Of a DNA stretch of 64,000 nt, positions 34,237 through 42,240 are shown one piece after another. Origin of the DNA: Arthrobacter gandavensis. GTDB taxonomy: Bacteria; Actinomycetota; Actinomycetes; Actinomycetales; Micrococcaceae. Below the pieces are notes generated by a model. That model ran no database searches. It was not told where the DNA came from and saw nothing but the letters and a program-made list of their open reading frames with translations. Location of the stretch: NCBI RefSeq assembly GCF_015355785.1, contig NZ_JADKYW010000002.1, forward strand, positions 229,745 to 293,744. Reading direction: 5' to 3'. A program made the position numbers and the translations under genes. Every line of letters starts with the position of its first letter. The stretch's first letter is position 1.

Positions 34237-34938
34237 ATGCCTGCTCAACCCGCCCTCCGGGCCCGTTCCCTATGCTTCGCCTACACCGCCTCGGACGCAC
34301 TGCATGATGTCAGCCTCGAACTGCACTTCGGGGAGCTCGTGGCAGTTGCCGGGCCCAACGGCGCCGGAAAGTCCACGCTGGTGGAACTTCTCGCCGGGGT
34401 ACTCAAACCGCGGTCCGGCACAGTGCTCAGGGCGGGGAGCATCGGATTCGTCGTCCAGCGGCCGGAAGCCCCGGCGGCACTGCCGGTAACGGTCGCCGAC
34501 GTCGTCGCCATGGGGACGTGGGCGGGTAACTACCGCGGCCGCCGAACCGCGGCGCGGAAGGACATCGAGGAGGCGATCGGGCGTGTTGGCCTCAGCGGAT
34601 TGCAGGCGCGCCCGTTCACCAGCCTGTCCGGCGGGCAGCGCCAGCGCGCCCTGCTGGCCCAGGGCCTGGTCCGCCGCCCGGAGATCCTGCTGCTCGACGA
34701 ACCGGCCGCAGGCCTCGACGCGGCCAGCCGCGCCCGTACCCGGGAGATACTCGCGGAGGAAGCTGCGCGCGGCGCGGCGGTCGCCTGCGTGACGCACGAC
34801 GACGAGTCCATCGAAACAGCCGGCCGGGTCATCCGCCTGGACGGCGGCCGGCTCGTGCCGTCACACGGCAGCTCAACCGGACTGATGCCTGCCGCGGGAT
34901 GCAGGACCGTCTCGCGGCCGTCGTACTGGTACCGGTAG
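34237..34938 (+). CDS. aztA: Zinc ABC transporter ATP-binding protein AztA, with altered C-terminus
   Basis: 233 residues. Walker A GPNGAGKST, Q-loop-like FVVQRPEAP, signature LSGGQRQRALLAQ, Walker B ILLLDEPAAGLD, switch histidine CVTHDDESIE. Pairs with AztB encoded divergently. The last ~18 residues, from STGLMPAAGC to the stop, do not look like an ABC tail: they are translated from the antisense strand of a DUF2332 gene fragment. The catalytic domain is complete, so function is probably kept, but the original 3' end has been replaced by recombination. Confidence 0.9.
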   Translation: MPAQPALRARSLCFAYTASDALHDVSLELHFGELVAVAGPNGAGKSTLVELLAGVLKPRSGTVLRAGSIGFVVQRPEAPAALPVTVADVVAMGTWAGNYRGRRTAARKDIEEAIGRVGLSGLQARPFTSLSGGQRQRALLAQGLVRRPEILLLDEPAAGLDAASRARTREILAEEAARGAAVACVTHDDESIETAGRVIRLDGGRLVPSHGSSTGLMPAAGCRTVSRPSYWYR

Positions 34939-34976
34939 CTGTAGCGGTCCGGAAAGAGGCAGAAACCGGCCGACTG
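34866..34976 (-). pseudogene. Internal fragment of a DUF2332 gene
   Basis: On the minus strand, codons from about 34976 down to 34866 read SAGFCLFPDRYSY, then RYQYDGRETVLHPAAG, then ISPVELPCDG. This matches an internal segment of the intact DUF2332 protein encoded at 48903-49910 (AAGICLYPDRYSY, YQHDGGETVLHPASG, PSPVQLTCAL). Neither end of a DUF2332 gene is present around it. The scrap overlaps the 3' end of aztA on the other strand. Confidence 0.75.
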
Positions 34977-35008
34977 ATGCCTGCCCGCGGTGGGACTGCC
35001 GCACCCCG

Positions 35009-35950
35009 TTAGCGCTGGACGGGATCCTCAGCACCGAGGAACCGGGCGATCGCTCCACGGTCAGGGGCGGCCTCCCAGTCGCCCGGGGCAGTACAGGCGA
35101 TTGCACCGCAAGCAGCGGCGGTAAGGAGCCTCTGCCGCAGCGGTGCACCGGCAATCAATTCGGCGAGATAGCCGGCGACAAACGCGTCTCCGGCACCGAC
35201 GGTGTCGATGGCCTGCACGTTGAAGGCCGGAACCTCCAGCCGCTCACTCCCGGCAAAGCCTATGGCACCCCGCTCGCCGCGCTTCACCACAGTCTGCGTG
35301 GGTCCCATGGCGGCAATTGCGTCAGCTTGGGCCTGAGGGTCATGCTCGCCGGTCAAAAGCTCCGCTTCATCCTCTCCGGCGAAGACGACGTCCACGCGAG
35401 CCGCAAGCGCACGGTAGGCGGGCCCTGCCTGATCATTGCTCCAAAGCCGGGAGCGGTGATTGACGTCGAACGATATCGTTGCCCCCGCCTCCCGGGCCGC
35501 GTCGATGGCTGCGTCCAGTGAGCCGCGCGCGGACTGGCTGAGGGCGGCAGTGATGCCCGTCAGATGCAGCACCTTTGACGAGCGGATCAGGCTGAGGTCG
35601 AGGTCGCCCCGCTCAAGGCGGGATCCAGCGCTGCCCGCGCGGTAGTACGTGATGGCGCTTGCCCCCGCAGTCGGCCGCGCCTTGAGCATGAGTGCGGTAG
35701 GCGCTGAGCTGTCACAGGCAGCACTGACCTGGACACCCTCGGCGCGCAGCTGGCGCTGGATGAGCCGGCCCAGCGCATCGTCCCCGAGCCTTCCCATCCA
35801 GGTGACGGGCACGCCCAGGCGGGCGAGTCCGATGGCGACGTTGCTCTCTGCGCCGCCAAACCCCAGCTCCATTGAAGGCACGAGCTCTAGCCGGCCGAGC
35901 CGGGATGCCACGAGCAGCCCCAGCGACTCCCCGATGGTGACGACGCTCAT
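35009..35950 (-). CDS. kdgK: PfkB family sugar kinase, probable 2-keto-3-deoxygluconate kinase
   Basis: 313-residue ribokinase-family enzyme. N-terminal signature GFGGAESNVAIGLARLGVPVTWMGRLGDDALG, DVNHRSRLW substrate/nucleotide part, and C-terminal DTVGAGDAFVAGYLAEL with the catalytic aspartate. YYRAGSAGSRL matches the KdgK substrate loop (YYR). It phosphorylates 2-keto-3-deoxygluconate, and the adjacent aldolase then splits the product. Starts by ATGA overlap with the aldolase stop; last gene of the minus arm of the uronate locus. Confidence 0.87.
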   Translation of the reverse strand: MSVVTIGESLGLLVASRLGRLELVPSMELGFGGAESNVAIGLARLGVPVTWMGRLGDDALGRLIQRQLRAEGVQVSAACDSSAPTALMLKARPTAGASAITYYRAGSAGSRLERGDLDLSLIRSSKVLHLTGITAALSQSARGSLDAAIDAAREAGATISFDVNHRSRLWSNDQAGPAYRALAARVDVVFAGEDEAELLTGEHDPQAQADAIAAMGPTQTVVKRGERGAIGFAGSERLEVPAFNVQAIDTVGAGDAFVAGYLAELIAGAPLRQRLLTAAACGAIACTAPGDWEAAPDRGAIARFLGAEDPVQR

Positions 35951-36609
35951 GCCCCCAGCCCCTGCTGTGCAGCAGCCTGCCCCGCCATAGCCCCTCTTGC
36001 CGCGGCAGCGACTGCCTCAGCGCCGGCGTCGACCTGCGCAGGGGACGCGATCCATGAACCGCTGACGGCGAAGACGGCAGGATGAGCCAGATAGTCACCG
36101 AGGTTGTGCGCGTCCACCCCACCGCTGGGCATGAAACCTACCCCCGGGAAGACGGGAGCGAAGGCGTTGATGAGCCGGAGGCCCCCGGCGACCCCGGCCG
36201 GAAAGACCTTCATGCGGCGCAGGCCGAGGCGCAGCCCCCGCTGCACGTCGCTCGGCGTCATAATTCCAGGCAGGACAGGGACACCGGCGGCGAGGGCTGC
36301 TTCAACAATTTCCTCGTCCAGCCCCGGCGCAACGATGAAGGACGCGCCTGCATCGAGACTGCGGTGCAGCTGCTCAGGAGTCAGCACAGTGCCTGCACCG
36401 ACCATCAGGTCCCCCCGGGCTGCGATCCGCTCAATCGCGGCCAGGCCGTAATTATTGCGCAGCGCGACTTCGAGCACCGGCAGCCCGCCGGCCGCCAGCC
36501 CATCGGCAATCGTGTCGGCAGCTGCGGCGTCGCGGACGGTAGCCAGCGGCACAACTCCCTGCAGACGATCGGCCAGCGGGGCCGCGGCCGCACTCAACGT
36601 GCCATCCAT
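35947..36609 (-). CDS. eda: 2-keto-3-deoxy-6-phosphogluconate aldolase (KDPG/KHG aldolase)
   Basis: 220 residues; the start MDGTLSAAAAPLADRLQGVVPLATVR (ATG at 36607-36609) gives the usual length and overlaps the SDR gene by 16 bp. TIM-barrel landmarks of class I KDPG aldolases: GLPVLEVALRNNYGLAAIERIA with the catalytic glutamate, LMVGAGTVLTPEQ, and PSDVQRGLRLGLRRMKVFPAG with the Schiff-base lysine in the MKVFPA motif, then FMPSGGV. Produces pyruvate and glyceraldehyde 3-phosphate from KDPG. Confidence 0.92.
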   Translation of the reverse strand: MDGTLSAAAAPLADRLQGVVPLATVRDAAAADTIADGLAAGGLPVLEVALRNNYGLAAIERIAARGDLMVGAGTVLTPEQLHRSLDAGASFIVAPGLDEEIVEAALAAGVPVLPGIMTPSDVQRGLRLGLRRMKVFPAGVAGGLRLINAFAPVFPGVGFMPSGGVDAHNLGDYLAHPAVFAVSGSWIASPAQVDAGAEAVAAAARGAMAGQAAAQQGLGA

Positions 36610-37349
36610 CCGCCGTCGACGGGCAGCGTGACGCCTGTGACGTACGCCGAGGCCGGACTCGCGAGGAACACGACTGCCCCCTGCAGGTCCTCGGGCCGTC
36701 CCCACCGGCCGGAGGGAATGCGCTCGAGGATTGCCGCTGAACGGTCCTCGTCCGCCTGCAGGGCCGCGGTGTTGTCCGTGGCAATGTAGCCGGGAGCAAT
36801 GGCGTTGACCGTCACGCCCTGAGCCGCCCACTCGTTGCTCAGCGCCTTGACAAGGCCCGCGATGCCGGATTTCGCCGCGGTGTAGCCGGGCACATTGATA
36901 CCACCCTGAAAGCTCAACAGGCTGGCGGTGAAGATGACCCGGCCGCCGCCGCGTTCCAGCATCGAGGCACCAACCGCCTGGGTGAGGACGAACTGATTGC
37001 GCAGATTCACATCCAGCACCTCATCCCACCACTCCAGCGGGTGTTCCGCGGCCGGGGAGCGGCGGATCGTCCCGGCATTGTTCACCAGGATGTCGGTGCG
37101 GTCCCGGACAGCCTCACCGAAGGCAAGGACGGCATCACGGTCGGTGAAGTCCACTGCGTGGCCCTCGAACGTGCGCCCAAGTTCGCGTACCCGGGCACCG
37201 ATCGCACCGCCGTCGGCCTCCTGCGCGACCGAAACGCCAATGATGTCCGCACCGGCCAGCGCGAGAGCCTCGGCCATTGAATATCCGATGCCCCGGCGAG
37301 CCCCGGTCACCACGGCCGTAGTTCCGGTGAGATCGAAGGAGATGCTCAT
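36594..37349 (-). CDS. kduD: SDR family oxidoreductase, KduD-like 2-deoxy-D-gluconate 3-dehydrogenase
   Basis: 251-residue classical short-chain dehydrogenase. Cofactor motif TGARRGIGYSMAEALA, NNAG in ILVNNAGTIRRSP, catalytic serine in FTASLLSFQGG and YTAAKSG with Tyr-x3-Lys. TIRRSPAAEHP, WWDEVLDVNLRNQF and the ending YVTGVTLPVDGGWMAR are typical of KduD. It reduces 2,5-diketo-3-deoxygluconate, the product of KduI, to 2-keto-3-deoxygluconate; kduI is encoded in the plus arm of the same locus. ATGA overlap with the zinc dehydrogenase gene. Confidence 0.85.
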   Translation of the reverse strand: MSISFDLTGTTAVVTGARRGIGYSMAEALALAGADIIGVSVAQEADGGAIGARVRELGRTFEGHAVDFTDRDAVLAFGEAVRDRTDILVNNAGTIRRSPAAEHPLEWWDEVLDVNLRNQFVLTQAVGASMLERGGGRVIFTASLLSFQGGINVPGYTAAKSGIAGLVKALSNEWAAQGVTVNAIAPGYIATDNTAALQADEDRSAAILERIPSGRWGRPEDLQGAVVFLASPASAYVTGVTLPVDGGWMAR

Positions 37350-38371
37350 CGGGTGCCTCCCTGCACGTCAACCAGGATCTTTATGGCCGCAGCCGAGAGG
37401 AGGTCCGTGAACGCGTCCATCGTCTCCTCAAGCGGAACCACCCGGGTGATGAGCGCGTCAGCCGGGATGGCTCCGTCGGCGAGCAGACTGACCGCGTGTT
37501 CAAAGTCCGCGCGTTCGTAAACCCGTGCTCCGAGCACCTCCAGCTCCCGCCAGAAAACACGGTGCAGATCCACCGGCACCGGTTCCGGGTGGATGGCGAC
37601 GAACACGACGCGCCCCCTGGTCCGTGCATGGCGGGTGGCATCGAGCGCGGTACCGGCAGTCCCCGCCACCTCGAAGACCACGTCTGCGCCGGCACCCGCC
37701 GTACGCTCCTGGACAACCGCAGCGAGGTCCTCCGCGATCGGGTCGACGACGACGGCCCCATGCTGCGCGGCAAGTTCACGCCGGACGGCGTCCGGCTCGG
37801 CGAGAATGACGCTGGCACCGGCGGCGCGCGCGACGACGGCGATGAGCTGGCCAATAGGGCCACCTCCGATGACCACTGCAGTCTCCCCGGACGTGAGCCG
37901 GGAACGCCGCACATCATGGACAGCAACGGCGAGCGGTTCCACGAGGGCCGCGTGCTGGAGCGATAGACCCTCGGGCAGCGGAACAACCACGGAGGCGGGC
38001 ACGTTCCAGAGCTCCTGCAGGGCTCCGGGTGAGTCGATGCCGACGAAGTCCAGTTGCTGGCAGATGTGCTGGTGTCCGGCGGAACAGGAAGCGCACTCGC
38101 CGCACCAGCGCAACGGCATCACCGTAACCGGCTGGCCTGGCGCCAGACCGCTGACTCCCTCTCCGACCTCCTCGATGACTCCGCTCATCTCGTGTCCGAT
38201 CACCGCCGGCATGGCAACCCTGGCATCCATATGCCCCTGCACGATGTGCAGGTCGGTGCCGCAAATGCCGTTGAAGGCCACCCGGATTGCCACCTCGTCC
38301 GCCGCGGGCTGCCGCTGCTTAGCCTCACCCACTTCAATCTGGCCGCTCCCGACATACTTCGCTGCTCGCAT
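37346..38371 (-). CDS. Zinc-dependent medium-chain dehydrogenase
   Basis: 341 residues from the ATG at 38369-38371, preceded by GAGGAGA. MDR family: catalytic zinc site in NGICGTDLHIVQGH and IGHEMSGVIEEVG, structural zinc cysteines in RWCGECASCSAGHQHICQQ, Rossmann motif VIGGGPIGQLIAVVARAAG. Resembles sorbitol/threonine dehydrogenases. In this setting it probably oxidises a hexonate or sugar alcohol feeding into 2-keto-3-deoxygluconate; the exact substrate is not readable. First gene of the minus arm. Confidence 0.85.
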   Translation of the reverse strand: MRAAKYVGSGQIEVGEAKQRQPAADEVAIRVAFNGICGTDLHIVQGHMDARVAMPAVIGHEMSGVIEEVGEGVSGLAPGQPVTVMPLRWCGECASCSAGHQHICQQLDFVGIDSPGALQELWNVPASVVVPLPEGLSLQHAALVEPLAVAVHDVRRSRLTSGETAVVIGGGPIGQLIAVVARAAGASVILAEPDAVRRELAAQHGAVVVDPIAEDLAAVVQERTAGAGADVVFEVAGTAGTALDATRHARTRGRVVFVAIHPEPVPVDLHRVFWRELEVLGARVYERADFEHAVSLLADGAIPADALITRVVPLEETMDAFTDLLSAAAIKILVDVQGGTR

Positions 38372-38400
38372 AACCGTCTCCTCAATGAGTCCGCGCATTT

Positions 38401-38417
38401 ATGAAACTTAGTTTCAT
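38401..38417. promoter_or_regulatory. KdgR/IclR-type operator between the two arms of the uronate locus
   Basis: ATGAAACTTAGTTTCAT is a perfect 7-3-7 inverted repeat and strongly resembles the KdgR box of enterobacteria (AATGAAAC-N-GTTTCATT type). It lies in the 152-bp divergent region, close to the zinc dehydrogenase start, and an IclR-family regulator gene ends the plus arm. Confidence 0.75.
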
Positions 38418-38523
38418 TCCAAGTTCCGTCTGGTGCAACCGAGTTCTATGTGGTTAGAGTAGCCTGTGATCCCGCCAGTGGCGCAAATCACGTCGCAGAT
38501 GGCGACTCAACGAGGAGGAACTC

Positions 38524-39540
38524 ATGCAGGGACGAAGGATGCTGGGCACACTGAGCGCGGCAGCAGTAATAACTCTGGGACTGGCAGGCTGCTCAGCCGG
38601 GGGTGCAGACGGCGCGTCAGACGGCGCGGAGACGGTTTTCCGGGTCGCGTTCAACCAGGACATCAATCATCCGCAGGCACAGGCTCTCGTTGAACTCTCC
38701 GACGAGCTGGAGGCCCGCACCGACGGCCGGTACGCGCTCGAGCTCTACACCGATGAGACCCTGGGCGATCAGGCAGCAACGATCGAACAGGTCCAGTCCG
38801 GCACCATCGACTTCGCAGTGGTTGCTGGTCCGCTGCTGGAGAACTTCGAAGCCGACTTCTCGACCGTGAATCTCCCTTATCTCTACGAATCGTCTGAGCA
38901 CCAGATGTCGGTGCTCAACGACCGGGAGATCGTCGGCGAGCTCTACGACACCCTCCTCGATGACAACATCCAGATCCTCACCGCGTACCACGGCGGAGTC
39001 CGCAACGTGTACTCGACCGACGGCCCGGTCAAAACCCCGGCAGACCTGTCAGGGCAGAAGATCCGCGTGATTGGTTCGGACACAAACGTGCGCATGATGG
39101 CCCTCATGGGCGGTGTCGGCACGCCCATGGCGCAAGGCGAGGTCTTCACGGCCATTCAGTCCGGGGTGCTCGACGGAGCGGAAAACAACGAACTCATTTA
39201 CGCCTCGCTCTCCCACGACGAGATTGCACCCTACTATTCACGTACCCAGCACCTGATGATGCCCGATTATCTGGCCACGAACCCCAGGATCTGGGAAAGC
39301 ATCTCGGAGGAAGACCGAGAGGTCTTCGAGGAGCTCCTAGCGGTATCGGTAGACACCGAACTGGAGCTGTTCAGCACCGCCGTCGACGAGGCCACTGCGG
39401 CGGCGGAAGAGGCCGGCGCGGAGTTCGTCGACGTCGACCTCGAGGTGTTCCGCGAAGCCGTACTGCCTCTGCACGAGCAGCGCGTCACGAGTGACCTGGC
39501 ACGCTCGGTCTACGCCGCAATCGAGGCGGCGCGCAGTTGA
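38524..39540 (+). CDS. TRAP transporter substrate-binding protein (DctP family)
   Basis: 338 residues, with GAGGAGGAA just before the ATG. Lipoprotein signal MQGRRMLGTLSAAAVITLGLAGCS. Conserved TRAP features: FRVAFNQDINHPQAQAL at the start of the mature part, ALELYTDETLGDQAATIEQVQSGTIDF, the substrate-binding arginine region SGQKIRVIGSDTNVRMMALMGG, and PMAQGEVFTAIQSGVLDGAENN. Belongs to the DctP group that binds sugar acids. Captures the uronate-type substrate for the two permease subunits that follow by ATGA overlaps. Confidence 0.93.
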   Translation: MQGRRMLGTLSAAAVITLGLAGCSAGGADGASDGAETVFRVAFNQDINHPQAQALVELSDELEARTDGRYALELYTDETLGDQAATIEQVQSGTIDFAVVAGPLLENFEADFSTVNLPYLYESSEHQMSVLNDREIVGELYDTLLDDNIQILTAYHGGVRNVYSTDGPVKTPADLSGQKIRVIGSDTNVRMMALMGGVGTPMAQGEVFTAIQSGVLDGAENNELIYASLSHDEIAPYYSRTQHLMMPDYLATNPRIWESISEEDREVFEELLAVSVDTELELFSTAVDEATAAAEEAGAEFVDVDLEVFREAVLPLHEQRVTSDLARSVYAAIEAARS

Positions 39541-40073
39541 TACAGAGCAGAAAATCCATGCCGGGTCCCCGCGCCTGGCTAGACGGCACGCTCCGCACCA
39601 TCTGCGTCAGCCTGTTCGCTTGGCTGGTCCTGTTGCTCGCTTGGCAGGTGTTCACCCGTCTCGTACTCGGCCAGCCAAGCGCGTGGACCGAAGAGGCGGC
39701 CCGGCACACCTTCGTGTGGGTCAGCCTGATTGGAATCGCGATCGCAGTGGGCGAGAAGGCTGACGTAGTCATGGACATCCTGGTTGAACGGCTGCCCCTG
39801 CCCCTGCAGCGCGGCGCTGACCTCGTTGCATACCTCGCGACGCTGATGTTCGTGCTCTACGTCATGGTCTACGGCGGGTTCCAGCAGTCGGCACTGGCGT
39901 GGGGGCAGCAAAACCCGCTGCTGCCTCTGACGCAGGGCCAGCTCTACCTCGCCTTGCCGGTATCCGGCGTCCTGCTGACTATCTACCTGGTGATCCACGT
40001 CATCGGCACCTTCCTCCCCGGCTACAAGGGGCACGTGGGTGCCGACGAAGACCTTGAGGCGGCGGCACTGTGA
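39537..40073 (+). CDS. TRAP transporter small permease (DctQ family)
   Basis: 178 residues with four hydrophobic segments. Typical DctQ features: LLAWQVFTRLVLGQPSAWTEEAARHTFVWVSLIG and a lipid-facing helix followed by QQNPLLPLTQGQLYLALPVSG. Sits between binding protein and large permease with 4-bp overlaps on both sides. Confidence 0.92.
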   Translation: MIQSRKSMPGPRAWLDGTLRTICVSLFAWLVLLLAWQVFTRLVLGQPSAWTEEAARHTFVWVSLIGIAIAVGEKADVVMDILVERLPLPLQRGADLVAYLATLMFVLYVMVYGGFQQSALAWGQQNPLLPLTQGQLYLALPVSGVLLTIYLVIHVIGTFLPGYKGHVGADEDLEAAAL

Positions 40074-41377
40074 TCGATCCCAGCACAATCGGCACGATCC
40101 TCATCGGCGGCCTCGTGGTGCTGCTGGCGGTCGGCGCCCCCGTCTCCATAGCCATCGGCCTGCCCTCGGCGCTGTGCATGCTGCTCCTCGTCGACTTTCA
40201 GCGCGGAGCCATAACCTCCGCACAGCAGATGGTTGGCGGCGTCGACTCGTTTGCGCTGCTGGCCATCCCGCTCTTCGTGCTGGCCGGAGTCATCATGAAC
40301 ACCGGCGGGATTGCCGAGCGGCTGATCAATCTGGCACGTGTTCTGGTTGGACGCACGCCCGCGCCGCTGATCCAGACCAACGTCATCGCCAACGCGATTT
40401 TCGGTTCCGTGTCCGGCTCGGCCGTGGCATCAGCTGCCGCCGTCGGTTCCACCATGTCCCCGATGCAGCGGAGGTCCGGTTACGACCGTGCGTTCAGCGC
40501 AGCGGCTAACGTCGCCTCGGCGCCTGCCGGCATGCTCATCCCGCCGAGCAACACCCTCATTGTCTACTCACTTGCCGCCGGCGGCACCTCAATCGGTGCA
40601 CTGTTCGTCGCCGGATATATTCCGGGCATCCTGTGGGCACTCGCGTGCGCGGCGGTGGGCTTCGGCTATGCCCGCCGGCACCCTGAGCTGCGCGGAGAGT
40701 CCTGGCCGGGATTTTCGGTTTTCTTCACCACGCTGCTGCGTGCGGTTCCGTCCCTGGGCCTGATCATCGTTGCAATCGGCGGCATCGTGGCCGGGTTCTT
40801 TACCCCGACCGAGGGTTCGGCCGTGGCCGTGATCTATTCGCTGCTGCTGTCCTTCCTTTACCGCACCATCGCGGTCCGTGACCTTCCACGCATACTCTTC
40901 GATGCCTCCCGCACCAGCGCGATCGTGATTTTCCTGATCGCGGTGTCCTCGATCATGTCCTACGTCATGACTTACGCCAGGTTGCCGCAGCTCATCGCCG
41001 AGTCGCTGTTCGGCTGGACCGATTCGAAGGTTGTTGTCCTGCTGATCATGATGCTCGTGCTGCTGCTGATCGGCATTCCACTGGACCCCACACCGGCGAT
41101 TCTGATCTTCACCCCGATCTTCCTGCCGATCGCGGTCTCCTTCGGCATCGATCCGGTGCACTTCGGCATCATCATGGTCTTCAACCTCTCGATCGCTGTC
41201 ATCTCGCCTCCCTCCGCACCGGTCCTGTTCGTCGGGGCCCAAGTTGCGAAGCTCAAGCTCGAGCCCGTCATCGTCAAGCTGGTGCCCTTCATGTTGGTGC
41301 TGATCGCCCTGCTGTTCGTAATTGTCTTCGTTCCCCAGTTGTCCCTGTGGCTCCCAGGCCTCATGGGCCTGCGCTAA
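40070..41377 (+). CDS. TRAP transporter large permease (DctM family)
   Basis: 435 residues, about 12 hydrophobic segments. Family signatures: AIPLFVLAGVIMNTGGIAERLINLARVLVGR, FGSVSGSAVASAAAVGSTMSPMQRRSGYDRAFSAAANVASAPAGMLIPPSN, GFFTPTEGSAVAVIYSL and GIPLDPTPAILIFTPIFLPIA. Sodium-coupled import of the substrate delivered by the DctP protein. Confidence 0.95.
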   Translation: MIDPSTIGTILIGGLVVLLAVGAPVSIAIGLPSALCMLLLVDFQRGAITSAQQMVGGVDSFALLAIPLFVLAGVIMNTGGIAERLINLARVLVGRTPAPLIQTNVIANAIFGSVSGSAVASAAAVGSTMSPMQRRSGYDRAFSAAANVASAPAGMLIPPSNTLIVYSLAAGGTSIGALFVAGYIPGILWALACAAVGFGYARRHPELRGESWPGFSVFFTTLLRAVPSLGLIIVAIGGIVAGFFTPTEGSAVAVIYSLLLSFLYRTIAVRDLPRILFDASRTSAIVIFLIAVSSIMSYVMTYARLPQLIAESLFGWTDSKVVVLLIMMLVLLLIGIPLDPTPAILIFTPIFLPIAVSFGIDPVHFGIIMVFNLSIAVISPPSAPVLFVGAQVAKLKLEPVIVKLVPFMLVLIALLFVIVFVPQLSLWLPGLMGLR

Positions 41378-41399
41378 TTCCCACCGAAAAGGAAACACC

Positions 41400-42233
41400 A
41401 TGACCGCCGTTCACGGCCCCACAGCACCCGCACAGATTCCAGGCGCCACCCAGCAGCAGCTGCGCGACCGGTATTTGATCGAGGATCTCTTCACACCCGG
41501 CGCTGTACGCACCGTCGTCACCCACTATGACCGGATGGTTGCGGTAGGCGCCGTACCGACAAATGCGCCGTTGACCCTGGACGCGGTGCCGGCGATCCGG
41601 AGCGAACATTTCCTCGATCACCGGGAAATCGGCATCGTCAACATCGGCGCGGCGGGCACCGTAACCGCGGACGGTGAGCGGTACGCAATGTCCACGGGCT
41701 CATGCCTCTACCTCGGCCGCGGCACCAAGGACGTCAGTTTCGAATCCGATGAATCCGGCACCCCTGCCCGCTTCTATGGTGTCTCCGCTCCAGCCCACAC
41801 CACCTATCCATCTGTCCTGGTTGAACCGGGGCAGGGAACCGTGCGTGAACTCGGGGACCCTCTCACCTCCAACCGGCGCACACTGAACCAGTACATCCAT
41901 GAGAACGGGGTAAGGAGCTGCCAGGTGGTCATGGGAGTGACACAGCTGCACCCCGGCAGCATGTGGAACACCATGCCGGCCCACACCCATGATCGACGCA
42001 CAGAGTTCTACGTCTACTTCGATCTTCCCCAGGACGCACGCGTCGTTCACCTAATGGGCGAGCCCACCGAGACCCGTCACCTGATGGTCGGTGACGGAGG
42101 GCTGGTCCTCTCCCCCTCCTGGTCGATCCACTCGGGGGTGGGAACCTCCAACTACTCGTTCGTGTGGGCCATGGCAGGAGAGAACCAGTCCTTCGATGAC
42201 ATGGACGGCGTCGCAATCGTCGACATGAAATGA
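41400..42233 (+). CDS. kduI: 5-dehydro-4-deoxy-D-glucuronate isomerase
   Basis: 277 residues, AAAAGGAA before the ATG. KduI cupin: SEHFLDHREIGIVNIGAAGTV in the N-terminal half, and the zinc site MPAHTHDRRTEFYVYFDLP followed by LSPSWSIHSGVGTSNYSFVWAMAGEN. Isomerises the unsaturated-uronate product to 2,5-diketo-3-deoxygluconate, the substrate of the KduD-like enzyme. Its presence shows that the locus handles products of polysaccharide lyases (pectin, alginate or glycosaminoglycan type), although no lyase is in the window. Confidence 0.93.
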   Translation: MTAVHGPTAPAQIPGATQQQLRDRYLIEDLFTPGAVRTVVTHYDRMVAVGAVPTNAPLTLDAVPAIRSEHFLDHREIGIVNIGAAGTVTADGERYAMSTGSCLYLGRGTKDVSFESDESGTPARFYGVSAPAHTTYPSVLVEPGQGTVRELGDPLTSNRRTLNQYIHENGVRSCQVVMGVTQLHPGSMWNTMPAHTHDRRTEFYVYFDLPQDARVVHLMGEPTETRHLMVGDGGLVLSPSWSIHSGVGTSNYSFVWAMAGENQSFDDMDGVAIVDMK

Positions 42234-42240
42234 TGAGCCC

